Source: Halomonas sp. KAO
Lineage (GTDB): Bacteria > Pseudomonadota > Gammaproteobacteria > Pseudomonadales > Halomonadaceae
NCBI RefSeq assembly: GCF_015595025.1
Contig: NZ_JADNRL010000010.1
Coordinates: forward strand, 92,348-156,347
DNA length: 64,000 nucleotides
Direction of reading: 5' to 3'
Below are positions 34,739-44,141 of the stretch, piece by piece. Position 1 is the stretch's first letter. Every line of letters starts with the position of its first letter. Made by a program: the position numbers and the translations under genes. The notes under the pieces are model-generated. The model did not search any database. It was given only the letters and a program-made list of their open reading frames with translations, and had not been told where the DNA came from.

Positions 34739-37017
34739 GTCTTCCTCTCCTTTCCCTTGCGCTTGCCGGGCTTGCCGCCACTGCGCAGGCGCCTCACCTC
34801 GATAACGTTGGGCAGCTGCTGAATGCGGGAGAAGAGCCGCCCCAGCGACTCCAGGCCATCCACTTCGACGGTAATGGTCAGCCTCGCGATGCCATCATCG
34901 GTATCGGTGAGGGTATTGACCGCCAGCACGTTGACCTTCTCGTTGCCAAGTACCCCGGTGACGTCGCGCAGCAGGCCGGAGCGATCCCACGCCTGCACCT
35001 CGATATTGACCGGGTACTGGGTTCGCGCCCGCTCGCCCCACTCCACCTCGATGATGCGCTGGGGCTCGTCCACACTCAACTGCAGGATATTGGGGCAGTC
35101 CTCGCGGTGCACCGTGACTCCACGCCCCTGGGTAATGAAGCCGACGATCGGCTCACCCGGCACCGGATGACAGCAGTTGGCCATGCTGGTCTTGAGGTTA
35201 CCTACGCCCAGCACGGTGATATCGCTCTTCTCGCCCTTGCCCGTGGTGCGCCTGGGCTTGGCCAGCAGGCGGTCGAGCTGCTCCTGGTCATCGTTCTCAC
35301 CGAACAGCTGCTGAGCCTGGTTCAGCACCTGCCCGATGCGCAGGTCCCCCGCTCCCAGGGCGGCGTACATGTCATCGGGCGTTGTGTAGTTGACCTTGCG
35401 AGCCAGGGTGTCGAGGGCCATGTCCTCGAGGTCGAGACGCTTCATCTCGCGCTCGAACAGGGCGCGCCCCTCCAGGATGTTCTGGTCACGGGCCTGGTAC
35501 TTGAACCAGGCCTGAATCTTGGAACGGGCCCGGGAGGTACGCACATAGGCCAGGCTGGGGTTGAGCCAGTCGCGACTCGGCCCACCCTTGCTGGCGGTAA
35601 GGATCTCCACCTGCTGGCCGGTCTTCAACGTATAGGTAAGCGGCACGATGCGGCCATTGACCTTGGCCCCACGGCACCGATGCCCCACCTCGGTATGCAC
35701 CCGATAGGCGAAGTCGATGGGGGTCGCGACACGCGGCAGGTCGATGATATGGCCATCCGGGGTGAAAACGTAGATGCGGTCCGGGGCCACGTCGCTGTTG
35801 AGTCCTTCACTCAGGTCGCCGAGATCGCCGACCTCCTCCTGCCACTCGAGCACCTGCCGCAGCCAGGCGATCTTGTCCTCGTAGCTGGTACTCTTGGCCC
35901 GGGTGTCATGCCCCTTGTAGCGCCAGTGAGCACAGACCCCCAGCTCCGCCTCCTCATGCATGGCAAAGGTGCGGATCTGGATCTCAACGACCTTGTTCTC
36001 GGGGCCGAGGACCGCGGTGTGCAACGACTGGTAGCCATTCTGCTTGGGATTGGCAATATAGTCGTCGAACTCGTTGGGTACGTGATGCCAGCGCGAGTGC
36101 ACCAGCCCCAGCACGGTGTAGCAGTCGGTGACTTCGGGCACCAGAATGCGCACCGCCCGGATATCATGGACCTGGGAGAAGTCGATGCGCTTGCGCTTCA
36201 TCTTCCGCCAGATCGAGTAAATGTGCTTGGCCCGACCATCGACGTCGTAGCGTTGGATGCCCTGGGCATCCAGCAGGCCGTTGAGGGTGGCGACGATCTC
36301 GGTGATATAGCGATCGCGATCCAGGCGCTTTTCCGCCAGTTGCCGCGCGATGGCCTTGTAGTCATCCTCATGGAGATAGCGGAAGGAGAGGTCCTCGAGC
36401 TCCCACTTGAGGTGACCGATCCCCAGCCGATGCGCCAGGGGGGCAAAGATATCGAACACCTCACGAGCCACGCGTTGCTGCTTCTCTCGGGGCGCCTCCC
36501 TGACCTGGCGCAGCGCACAGGTGCGCTCGGCGATCTTGATCAGTGCCACGCGAACATCGTCGATCATGTTGACCAGCATCTTGCGCAGATTGTCCTGCTG
36601 GTCATGCTGGCCCATGTCGCGGCTGGGCAACTGGGTCGCACTGATCGCCGCCATCTGCAGCACGCCATCGATCAGTCCGGCCACCTCCTTGCCAAACTGC
36701 TTGCCGACGGCCTCGAGGCCGACCAGACCCTCGCGCACCGCGCGATAGAGTACCGCGGCAACCAGCGCCACCTGGTCGAGCTTGAGCTCACCCAGGATAT
36801 CGGCCATCTCCAGGCCCATGCGAAAGCTGGACCCTTCCGCCAACCAGGCCCGGTGGGGGCGCTCCGACTCACTCTCCAGCCGCTCGGCGAGCCGACAGGC
36901 CTCGATCATCTCGGCCGGGTCGCGCAGCCTCACGTCCTCCTGCAGGCGCTCCACCCAGCGTTCGATATCCACCTTTCCCGTCGCGGTGAGAGGCTGCTCC
37001 TCACGTACTTTAACCAT
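34735..37017 (-). CDS. relA: GTP pyrophosphokinase RelA ((p)ppGpp synthetase I)
   Basis: A 760-residue long RSH protein (E. coli RelA 744). It makes (p)ppGpp on stalled ribosomes. The hydrolase-like HD region (about 50-200) is degenerate: no HD pair is seen near DMGQHDQQDNLRKML and MIDDVRVALIKIAERT, as expected for RelA. The synthetase domain includes VHDIRAVRILVPEVTDCYTVLG and PNGYQSLHT-like PKQNGYQSLHTAV, EIQIRT and HAEAELGVCAHW-like MHEEAELGVCAHWRYK. TGS, helical, zinc-finger-like (CCHPVPGEPIVGF) and ACT domains follow. AAGGAG lies nine bases before the ATG at 37017; a longer in-frame frame overlaps rlmD. mazG follows with ATGA overlap. Confidence 0.95.
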   Translation of the reverse strand: MVKVREEQPLTATGKVDIERWVERLQEDVRLRDPAEMIEACRLAERLESESERPHRAWLAEGSSFRMGLEMADILGELKLDQVALVAAVLYRAVREGLVGLEAVGKQFGKEVAGLIDGVLQMAAISATQLPSRDMGQHDQQDNLRKMLVNMIDDVRVALIKIAERTCALRQVREAPREKQQRVAREVFDIFAPLAHRLGIGHLKWELEDLSFRYLHEDDYKAIARQLAEKRLDRDRYITEIVATLNGLLDAQGIQRYDVDGRAKHIYSIWRKMKRKRIDFSQVHDIRAVRILVPEVTDCYTVLGLVHSRWHHVPNEFDDYIANPKQNGYQSLHTAVLGPENKVVEIQIRTFAMHEEAELGVCAHWRYKGHDTRAKSTSYEDKIAWLRQVLEWQEEVGDLGDLSEGLNSDVAPDRIYVFTPDGHIIDLPRVATPIDFAYRVHTEVGHRCRGAKVNGRIVPLTYTLKTGQQVEILTASKGGPSRDWLNPSLAYVRTSRARSKIQAWFKYQARDQNILEGRALFEREMKRLDLEDMALDTLARKVNYTTPDDMYAALGAGDLRIGQVLNQAQQLFGENDDQEQLDRLLAKPRRTTGKGEKSDITVLGVGNLKTSMANCCHPVPGEPIVGFITQGRGVTVHREDCPNILQLSVDEPQRIIEVEWGERARTQYPVNIEVQAWDRSGLLRDVTGVLGNEKVNVLAVNTLTDTDDGIARLTITVEVDGLESLGRLFSRIQQLPNVIEVRRLRSGGKPGKRKGKERKT

Positions 37018-37030
37018 CGGCCAAGGCTCC

Positions 37031-38482
37031 TTACCGCCGCTCTTCCATCCCTGAATGTTCGAACAGCAGCATCGATTCCAGATGAGAGGTGTGCACGAAC
37101 ATATCGGCCACGGCGATACGCGTGACCCGATAGCCTCCCTGCGCCAGGTGTGCGGCATCCCGAGCCAGTGTCGCCGGGTCGCAGGCAATATAGAGCACGC
37201 GGGGCACCGGTGCCGCCGCCAGGGCCCGGGCGGCACCTTCGGCACCCTCGCGTGGCGGATCGAGCACCACCACCTCGGGGCCGATCTCTTCCAAAAGCGC
37301 TGCCACTGTCCCCAGACTCGCCAGGTTGGCCTGGCGAGCCGACAGCTGCAGCCCCCCACCGTTGGCACTGGCATTGGCACGCGCGTTGGCGCCCAGGCGC
37401 TCGACCATCGACGGACTCCCCTCCACCGCGACCACCCGTGCCCCGGCGGAGGCCAGCGGCAGGCTGAAATTGCCGACACCGGCAAACAGGTCGAGCAGCA
37501 CCGTCCCGGCAAGATCATCGAGCCAGCCGAGTGCCGTCTCAACCATCTGTCGATTGACCTCCTCATTGGCCTGCAGGAAGTCACCGGGGGCGATGCCCAG
37601 TTCGAGGTCCTCCTGGGTCCCGGGCACTCGGTAGCTCAGACGCGGGGGAGGCGTCAGCCACTCCAGGGCGGGGGCATCACGCCCTGCCAGCCAGCCCAGG
37701 TGGATCCCATGCTCGTGGGCGAAGACACGCCAGGCCTCGCGATCGACGGCATGCTCCTTGAGCTGGCGGATCACCAGGGTGCTGCCCTGATCGCTGGCCA
37801 GCAGCTCCAGATGCCCCACCTGGCGTGGCGCCTGCAGCGCCATCAGTTGACGGTGCAGGGGAGTCAGCAGGGCATCGAGCTCAGGCATCAGGATGGTGCA
37901 GTGCGCGATATCCACCAGACGATGGCTATGGCGTGCGCGGAACCCAAGGTACAGACGCCCCTCGGCATCCAGCTTCACTCCCAGCCGGGCACGGCGCCGA
38001 TAGCCCTGGCTGGCACCGGCCAGCAACTCTGGCTCACCGGCGATCTCGACTCCCTGACGCGCCAGCAGATCGACGAGGACCGCCTGCTTGTGGCGACGCT
38101 GGGCGGGCACTGACAGATGCTGAAGATCGCAGCCGCCACAGCGCTGGTAATAGTCGCAGGGCGGCTTGACGCGCTCCGGCGAGGCCTCGAGCACCTCGCG
38201 CACATGGGCCTCATCGAAACGCCTGCGGGTCAAATAGACCGCCACCTCGACCCGCTCTCCGGGCAGCGCGCCGTCGACGAACAGCGTCTTGCCCTCGGTA
38301 TCATGGGTCACGCCACGGCCGTCATGGGCCAGGCGCTCGATCATCAGGCCCTGGGCCTCGCCCTCACTCGAAGACGCATCCCCCCTGGCATTGGAGTATG
38401 GCGGCGAGTGTGGCTGTCGACCCTGCAGGCCGGAAACACCCGACCGCTCGCGACGCGGTCGCCGCTTGCCCAGCATCGCCAT
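37031..38482 (-). CDS. rlmD: 23S rRNA (uracil-1939-C5)-methyltransferase RlmD
   Basis: A 483-residue SAM-dependent rRNA methyltransferase (E. coli RlmD/RumA 433). TRAM domain about residues 50-105; iron-sulphur cysteines in PPCDYYQRCGGCDLQHL; SAM motif VLLDLFAGVGNFSLPLA; catalytic region VLDPPREGAEG with the nucleophilic Cys in VLYIACDPATLARDAAHL. The extra N-terminal 45 residues are Arg/Ser rich and not typical. The start at 38482 lies three bases after the cysM stop, with GGAGG inside the end of cysM. relA begins 13 bases after its stop, so cysM-rlmD-relA-mazG-ppc form one leftward set. Confidence 0.94.
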   Translation of the reverse strand: MAMLGKRRPRRERSGVSGLQGRQPHSPPYSNARGDASSSEGEAQGLMIERLAHDGRGVTHDTEGKTLFVDGALPGERVEVAVYLTRRRFDEAHVREVLEASPERVKPPCDYYQRCGGCDLQHLSVPAQRRHKQAVLVDLLARQGVEIAGEPELLAGASQGYRRRARLGVKLDAEGRLYLGFRARHSHRLVDIAHCTILMPELDALLTPLHRQLMALQAPRQVGHLELLASDQGSTLVIRQLKEHAVDREAWRVFAHEHGIHLGWLAGRDAPALEWLTPPPRLSYRVPGTQEDLELGIAPGDFLQANEEVNRQMVETALGWLDDLAGTVLLDLFAGVGNFSLPLASAGARVVAVEGSPSMVERLGANARANASANGGGLQLSARQANLASLGTVAALLEEIGPEVVVLDPPREGAEGAARALAAAPVPRVLYIACDPATLARDAAHLAQGGYRVTRIAVADMFVHTSHLESMLLFEHSGMEERR

Positions 38483-38485
38483 GAC

Positions 38486-39382
38486 TCAGCCCTCCGGGGC
38501 GTAGAGACCGGTGGAAAGATAACGGTCGCCGCGGTCGCAGACGATAAACACGATCACCGCATCTTCGACCTGCTCGGCGACTCGCAGGGCGCCGGCCAGG
38601 GCCCCACCGGAGCTGACGCCTGCCAGGATGCCCTCCTCCCGAGCCAGGCGTCGCATATGCTCCTCGGCCTCGTGCTGGCCGATATCGAGCACCCGATCGA
38701 CGCGACTGGCATCGAAGATGCTTGGCAGGTACGCCTCGGGCCAGCGGCGAATTCCGGCGATACTGGCGCCGTCCTCGGGCTGCAGGCCGATGATCTCGAC
38801 GTCGGGGTTGCGCTCCTTGAGGGCCTGGGAAACCCCCATGATGGTACCGGTAGTGCCCATCGAGCTGATGAAGTGGGTCACGCTGCCGGCGGTCTGCTCC
38901 CAGATCTCGGGGCCGGTGCCACGGTAGTGGGAGAGCGGATTGTCGGGGTTGGCAAACTGATCCAGCCGCTTGCCTTCACCCCGCGCGAGCATGGCCTCTG
39001 CCAGGTCACGGGCCTCTTCCATGCCACCCTCCTGGCTCACGGTGATCAGCCTGGCGCCGTAGGCCGCCATGCACTGCTTGCGCTCCTCCGAGGCGTTGTC
39101 GGGCATGATCAGCACCATGCGATAGCCCTTGATGGCCGCCGCCATGGCGAGGGCGATGCCGGTGTTGCCCGACGTCGCCTCGATCAGGGTGTCGCCCAGA
39201 ACGATCTCGCCGCGTGCCTCGGCCTGCTCCAGCATGGCCAGGGCAGGCCGGTCCTTAACCGAACCCGCAGGGTTGTTACCCTCGAGTTTGGCCAGCAGCA
39301 CATTGTTGCGACCGGCCCCGATGCGCTTGAGGCGCACCAGCGGCGTCTGGCCGACAACGTCCTCGATGGTCGGAAAGTGCAT
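38486..39382 (-). CDS. cysM: Cysteine synthase B
   Basis: A 298-residue PLP enzyme making cysteine (or S-sulfocysteine) from O-acetylserine. The N-terminal MHFPTIEDVVGQTPLVRLKRI matches CysM; PLP-binding Lys43 lies in NPAGSVKDRPA; IEATSGNTGIALAMAAAIKGY is the substrate loop, and GTTGTIMGVSQALKERN the phosphate site. The later segment EGILAGVSSGGALAGALRVAE is typical. AAGGA seven bases upstream supports 39382; an upstream in-frame extension overlaps the divergent gacS leader. It heads the rlmD-relA-mazG-ppc set as in Pseudomonas. Confidence 0.95.
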   Translation of the reverse strand: MHFPTIEDVVGQTPLVRLKRIGAGRNNVLLAKLEGNNPAGSVKDRPALAMLEQAEARGEIVLGDTLIEATSGNTGIALAMAAAIKGYRMVLIMPDNASEERKQCMAAYGARLITVSQEGGMEEARDLAEAMLARGEGKRLDQFANPDNPLSHYRGTGPEIWEQTAGSVTHFISSMGTTGTIMGVSQALKERNPDVEIIGLQPEDGASIAGIRRWPEAYLPSIFDASRVDRVLDIGQHEAEEHMRRLAREEGILAGVSSGGALAGALRVAEQVEDAVIVFIVCDRGDRYLSTGLYAPEG

Positions 39383-39492
39383 GCAAGCATCCTTCTCCAA
39401 AGGTATTTTCACCATTATATCCGTGTGACTCCGGGGTGGACAGGCACTCCACTCGGCCACGGCCCTCATCTCACTCATCGCCGGAAACCTCC

Positions 39493-42213
39493 ATGCCTCT
39501 GAAGCTGCGACTGCTGCTGACCACACTGGTTCTCCCCTTGCTGCTGATGCTCGCCGTGGCGGTCATCACCCTCTCCCTGCACCGTGATGATCATGACGCG
39601 GAGCTGGAGGCCGAGCTGTACCAGGCCACGGCACTGGTCGAGCCTAGCCTGCTGGCCGCGCTGCGCGCGGAGGATCTGCCGGCTCTGAGGACGCATACCG
39701 CCAGCCTGCTCGGCCTGCGGGAGGTCACGGCCGCGGCCATCATCGACGCCAGCGGCATGCCACTGATTGAGGCCGGTCGCCTGACCCAGGAGGTTCCCCG
39801 GGCGCACACCAGCGCCATCGTACGCCAGAACAACGGCCACTGGCGCATGACTTATCCTCTTGCGGACGACAACGCCACACGCCTGGTGATGGATATCGAT
39901 GCCAGCGGGCTGCTGCTGGGCCACTACCGGCAGCTGGGTGCCAGCGGTCTGCTGCTTGTCCTTGGCGCCGCCATCCTGGGGCTTGCCACCGCCAGCACCT
40001 ATCGGCGCCTGCAGCGCCCCCTGGCGCGGATCGATGCCACGCTGTCGCAACTGGCGCGAGAGGAGAGCGCACAGCCGCTGCCCCCTTCTCCCCCTGAGCT
40101 GCCCCCGCTGGATACCCATATCAATGTGCTGGCCTCGCGCCTGCAGGCGTCTCGCGAAGAGATGCAGCGCCAGATCGCTCAGGCCACCATGGAGCTGGAG
40201 GAGTCGATGGAGACCGTCGAGATCCAGAACATGCAGCTCGATATGGCACACCGACGCGCCGTGGAAGCCAACCGGGTGAAATCGGAGTTCCTCGCCAACA
40301 TGAGCCACGAGATCCGCACGCCCCTCAACGGTATCATCGGCTTCTGCCGACTGCTGGGGCGCTCGCCCCTGGATGTCCGTCAACGGGAGTGGCTGGAACA
40401 TGTCGACCGGGCCTGTGACAACCTGCTGATGCTGGTCAACGATATCCTGGACTACTCCAGGCTCGAGGCAGGCAGGCTGGAGCTCGAGCGAATGCCGGTG
40501 GAGATGGTGGAACTGGTCGACGAGGTCCTGGCGCTACAGGCGCCCACGGCCCAGCAGAAGGGGCTGGAGCTGCTCGGCATGGTCTATGATGACGTGCCAT
40601 CGTTGCTGGAGGGCGACCCGATGCGCATCCGCCAGGTGCTGACCAATCTGGTCGGCAATGCGGTGAAATTTACCGAGCACGGCGATGTTCTGGTCCGGGT
40701 CATGGTGGAAGAGAGCGAGGCGGACCGCGTCACCCTGCGCATCAGCGTGACGGACACCGGCATCGGGCTGTCGAATGAGCACAGGCAGCGCCTCTTCGAT
40801 GCCTTCCACCAGACCTCCCCGAGCCACAGTCGGGAGTTCGGCGGCAGCGGGCTCGGCCTCTTCATCTGCCGCCAGCTGGTGGAACAGATGGGGGGCGAGA
40901 TCGACGTGCAGAGCGAACCGGGCCACGGCAGCACCTTCTCGTTTACGTTGCCACTGGCCGGCGAGGCCGAGTCGCAACGACCGCCCGAGTTGCACCTGAA
41001 GGGCGAGACCATCCTGCTGGAGGAGCCGCACGCCCCCAGCCGGCACACCCTGCTGCACCTGCTGCGCCGCTGGGGAGCCACGCCGCTGCCGGCCGACACC
41101 GCCTCGCCGCCTCTCCCGAGCCTGCTGATCGTCAGCCTGGGCGCACCGCCCTACGCTCCCGAACTTCTTCACCACTGGCAGGAACGGATCGTCGAGCTGC
41201 AGTGCCCCGCACTCGTGCTCTGCACGGTCAGCCCCCTCGAGCTGCCCGACATCATGCTCCCCGCCGGGGGCGAGATGCTGGCCAAGCCACTGGCCCGGCG
41301 CGCATTCGCCGATGCCATCGAACGCATCCTGGCAAGCGGACAGCACGCCGGAGCGGCCGACACCGAACGCTCGGCAGACACGCCCGACACCGGCCTGCGG
41401 CTACTCGCCGTCGACGACAACGACTCCAACCGCCGCCTGTTGAGCGAGCTGCTGACCGGCCCCGGGGTGGAGGTCACGCTGGCAAGCGGTGGCGAACAGG
41501 CCGTTTCGCTGGGCCGTAAGCAGCACTTCGATCTGGTGCTGATGGATATCCGCATGCCGGGCATGGATGGTGTCGAGGCGACCCGAGCGCTGCGCCGCCT
41601 GAACCAGAGGTGGCGACGCACCCCGATCGTCGCCGTGACGGCCCACGCCCTGGAGGATGAACGCCGTCGGCTGCTGGCCAGCGGCCTGGATGACGTGCTG
41701 ATCAAGCCGCTGGGAGGCAAGGACCTGGCGGCCCTGCTGAGTCGCCATCTGGGGAGTGTTCCCGCCCACCTCATGGCGACCGACACTTCATCGGCGGACG
41801 CCCGGTCATCGGAGCTGGCCGCGGTGGACCTCTCTCTGGGTGCGCGGCTGGCCGGTGGACGGGAGCAGCTGGCGCACCAGCTGCTCGTCCAGCTCGCCGA
41901 CTCTCTCGACGCGAGCGAGAAGGCGATATACCAGGCCTATGAGGATCGGGACGATGAGGCGTTACTGGACGCCATACACGCCCTCAACGGTGCCTGTCGT
42001 TACTGCGGGGCACCACGTTTGGGGCTGCTCGCGGAAACCATGGAAACACGCCTGCGTAGCCGTGGACGCATGGCCATGGCCCCGCTGATGGGGGACCTGA
42101 CCGACGCCATGGAGGAGCTGCGCCGGTGGCGCAAGGCGCAGCTCGAAGAAACTCAGTCCTCCAGTACCACGAAGGCGACCGCGAACTCCTCCTCATCGGA
42201 CAGGGTCAGGTGA
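39493..42213 (+). CDS. gacS: Hybrid sensor histidine kinase GacS/BarA
   Basis: A 906-residue membrane kinase. TM1 (LLLTTLVLPLLLMLAVAVITLSL), a periplasmic sensor (about 35-150), TM2 (GLLLVLGAAILGLATAS), a HAMP-like linker, then the histidine kinase core with H272 in NMSHEIRTPLNG and ATP-site boxes VGNAVKFT, DTGIGLS and GGSGLGLFICRQL. A receiver domain carries D685 (VLMDIRMPGMDG) and K in VLIKPLGG. The Hpt domain has H829 in DAIHALNGACRYCGAPRLG. A stretch at about 510-625 looks like a degenerate second receiver. GacS phosphorylates GacA/UvrY to activate regulatory small RNAs. The ATG at 39493 was chosen over a GTG at 39436 because TM1 follows directly. The 3' end overlaps convergent acpS by 61 bases. 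Confidence 0.92.
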   Translation: MPLKLRLLLTTLVLPLLLMLAVAVITLSLHRDDHDAELEAELYQATALVEPSLLAALRAEDLPALRTHTASLLGLREVTAAAIIDASGMPLIEAGRLTQEVPRAHTSAIVRQNNGHWRMTYPLADDNATRLVMDIDASGLLLGHYRQLGASGLLLVLGAAILGLATASTYRRLQRPLARIDATLSQLAREESAQPLPPSPPELPPLDTHINVLASRLQASREEMQRQIAQATMELEESMETVEIQNMQLDMAHRRAVEANRVKSEFLANMSHEIRTPLNGIIGFCRLLGRSPLDVRQREWLEHVDRACDNLLMLVNDILDYSRLEAGRLELERMPVEMVELVDEVLALQAPTAQQKGLELLGMVYDDVPSLLEGDPMRIRQVLTNLVGNAVKFTEHGDVLVRVMVEESEADRVTLRISVTDTGIGLSNEHRQRLFDAFHQTSPSHSREFGGSGLGLFICRQLVEQMGGEIDVQSEPGHGSTFSFTLPLAGEAESQRPPELHLKGETILLEEPHAPSRHTLLHLLRRWGATPLPADTASPPLPSLLIVSLGAPPYAPELLHHWQERIVELQCPALVLCTVSPLELPDIMLPAGGEMLAKPLARRAFADAIERILASGQHAGAADTERSADTPDTGLRLLAVDDNDSNRRLLSELLTGPGVEVTLASGGEQAVSLGRKQHFDLVLMDIRMPGMDGVEATRALRRLNQRWRRTPIVAVTAHALEDERRRLLASGLDDVLIKPLGGKDLAALLSRHLGSVPAHLMATDTSSADARSSELAAVDLSLGARLAGGREQLAHQLLVQLADSLDASEKAIYQAYEDRDDEALLDAIHALNGACRYCGAPRLGLLAETMETRLRSRGRMAMAPLMGDLTDAMEELRRWRKAQLEETQSSSTTKATANSSSSDRVR

Positions 42214-42530
42214 GTGGCCCGCACGCCGGCACTGCGTGCCAGCTCATGGGCCTTGCCGGCCAGCAGCAACGAGGGCCGACCGAGGCTATCATTGACCACC
42301 TGGATCTCGGTCCAGCGCATGCCGTGACGCAGCCCGGTGCCCAGCGCCTTGACGAAGGCCTCCTTGGCCGCAAAGCGCTTGGCCAGGAAGGCCGCGGGCC
42401 TTGGGTGTCCCTGGACACGCTCGCGCTCCACTTCCCCCAGCAGACGACGGGTAAAGCGCTCGCCCCTGCGTGACAGCGCCGCCTCGAAACGGGCCACCCG
42501 GGCGATATCGGTGCCGATCCCCAGAATCAT
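42153..42530 (-). CDS. acpS: Holo-[acyl-carrier-protein] synthase
   Basis: A 125-residue phosphopantetheinyl transferase. MILGIGTDIARVARFEAAL carries the metal-binding Asp of AcpS and FLAKRFAAKEAFVKALGTGL the Glu/Lys motif. It attaches 4'-phosphopantetheine to ACP. The start lies three bases after the pdxJ stop, the same arrangement as the pdxJ-acpS pair of enterobacteria. The final 61 bases overlap the convergent end of gacS. Confidence 0.95.
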   Translation of the reverse strand: MILGIGTDIARVARFEAALSRRGERFTRRLLGEVERERVQGHPRPAAFLAKRFAAKEAFVKALGTGLRHGMRWTEIQVVNDSLGRPSLLLAGKAHELARSAGVRATHLTLSDEEEFAVAFVVLED

Positions 42531-42533
42531 GAC

Positions 42534-43331
42534 TCAGTGCACGTGATCAGCGTGGTCATGGTCGTGGTCGTGCTCCTCGAGGGAGGCGACGAAGCCTGCC
42601 TCCTGCCCGGCGATCGCCAGACGCTTCATCTCGGCAACCGCCTCCTTGAGACCCACGAACAGTGCCCGGGCGATGATCGCATGACCGATATTGAGCTCAT
42701 GGATCCCCGGAATGGCGGCCACCGCCTCGACGTTATGGTAGTGCAGACCATGACCGGCATTGACGACCAGCCCCAGCTCGAGAGCCATTTCGGCGGCCGC
42801 GGCGAGTCGCGCATGCTCACGGGCGGCCTCGTCTCCGGTGGCCTCGGCATAACCACCGGTGTGCAGCTCGATGACCGGCGCGCCGGCCCTGGCGGCGGCA
42901 GCGATCTGCTCCGGCTCAGGGTCGACGAACAGCGAGACCTCACAGCCCGCCGCGGCCAGGCGTCGACAGGCGTTGCGAATCGTCTCGAAACCACCGACCA
43001 CATCGAGCCCTCCCTCGGTGGTAAGCTCTTCGCGCTTCTCAGGCACCAGGCAGACATGGGCCGGGCGCACCTCCTCGGCCAGGGCCATCATCTCCTCGGT
43101 CACCGCGATCTCGAGGTTCATGCGGGTATTCAGCACCTCCGCCAGCAGGCGAACATCACGCTCCTGGATATGCCGGCGGTCCTCACGAAGGTGGATGGTG
43201 ATGCCATCGGCACCGGCCTCCTCGGCGAGCAGCGCTGCCTGGAGCGGGTCCGGGTAGCGGGTGCCTCGAGCCTGACGCAGGGTGGCGATATGATCGATAT
43301 TGACGCCAAGCAGAATACGCGGGGGATGCAT
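42534..43331 (-). CDS. pdxJ: Pyridoxine 5'-phosphate synthase with His/Asp-rich tail
   Basis: A 265-residue TIM-barrel enzyme that condenses aminoacetone phosphate and deoxyxylulose phosphate into pyridoxine phosphate. Landmarks: [59 protein letters not shown], and [36 protein letters not shown]. The barrel ends near residue 247. An extra 15-residue tail alternates His, Asp and Glu ([14 protein letters not shown]), not normal for PdxJ (E. coli 243 residues) and potentially metal-binding. AGGAG precedes the ATG. It is between recO and acpS, the standard order. Confidence 0.94.
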   Translation of the reverse strand: MHPPRILLGVNIDHIATLRQARGTRYPDPLQAALLAEEAGADGITIHLREDRRHIQERDVRLLAEVLNTRMNLEIAVTEEMMALAEEVRPAHVCLVPEKREELTTEGGLDVVGGFETIRNACRRLAAAGCEVSLFVDPEPEQIAAAARAGAPVIELHTGGYAEATGDEAAREHARLAAAAEMALELGLVVNAGHGLHYHNVEAVAAIPGIHELNIGHAIIARALFVGLKEAVAEMKRLAIAGQEAGFVASLEEHDHDHDHADHVH

Positions 43332-43433
43332 AAGAGTCTCCTTGAAATAAGCCGTAGCCAGCTTAGCGTAAGCCGGCAAGGCTAGCGACAGAGGGGTGCG
43401 TAAAGTTTAATCGCTCTCAGCGCAGCCGTGCTC

Positions 43434-44135
43434 CTAGCGAAGCCCGGCACGCCGGCACTCGGCAAGCTCGCGCATCAGCTCCCGGGAGCGCAGCGGGCGG
43501 CTGCCCAGCAGTGGCGCCAGGGCGGCGCGAGCCACCGCCTTCGCAGGACCGGCGAGTCCCGGCGCACTCCACTCACCGGCGGCGAGCAGGCGCAGGGTAC
43601 GACCATCGATCCCCGGCTGGCCGAGGCGGAAGGCGCGGCTGGCTGCGTCGTAGACATAGCGAGCCTGGGGGTCGAGCTCGCCACCCTCGGTCGCCACGAA
43701 GCGCGGGGCGGCATCCAGCGACTCGAGCAGGGTGAACTCCAGGCGTCGAAGGGCACCGGCGCGTGAGCCCGGCCTGGGAAGGGCCTCGAGCAGCGAGGTA
43801 TAGAAGGCAAACACCTCCGTTACCGGAAACTCCACCGGGAGGGTGCGTGTCAGCAGTTCGTTGGCATAGAGCCCGCACAGCAACCCTTCGCCCGCCAGCA
43901 GCGCCACCCCACCACGACTCTCCATCAGCCTCAGGCGCTTGAGCTCGCCTTCGCCGGCCCAGGTCACATGCAGTGGAGCGAAGGGCTGCAGCCTGCCACG
44001 TGACCGCGACCCGGGCCGCTGCACGCCCTGAGCGACGGCCCGCACCCGACCGTGGTGAAGCGTCAACAACTCCACCAGCGCACTGGTCTCGCGATAGGGG
44101 CGCTTGTGCAGCAGGAAGGCCGGCTCGGGAGTCAT
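43434..44135 (-). CDS. recO: DNA repair protein RecO
   Basis: A 233-residue recombination mediator (E. coli 242). The N-terminal OB fold is EPAFLLHKRPYRETSALVELLTLHHGRVRAVAQGVQRPGSRSRGRLQPFAPL, a canonical RecO start. The helical C-terminal part includes GLYANELLTRTLP and FEFTLLESLD-like RRLEFTLLESLDAAP. No four-Cys zinc motif is visible, as in many gammaproteobacterial RecO. It loads RecA onto SSB-coated gaps with RecR. It starts six bases after the era stop. Confidence 0.93.
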   Translation of the reverse strand: MTPEPAFLLHKRPYRETSALVELLTLHHGRVRAVAQGVQRPGSRSRGRLQPFAPLHVTWAGEGELKRLRLMESRGGVALLAGEGLLCGLYANELLTRTLPVEFPVTEVFAFYTSLLEALPRPGSRAGALRRLEFTLLESLDAAPRFVATEGGELDPQARYVYDAASRAFRLGQPGIDGRTLRLLAAGEWSAPGLAGPAKAVARAALAPLLGSRPLRSRELMRELAECRRAGLR

Positions 44136-44141
44136 GTCACC

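Noticed and set aside
34663..37125. 820-codon open frame on the plus strand opposite relA
   Set aside because: It is a shadow frame in high-GC DNA, lies antisense to a clearly recognised relA, and has low-complexity His/Gly/Leu-rich translation without family features.
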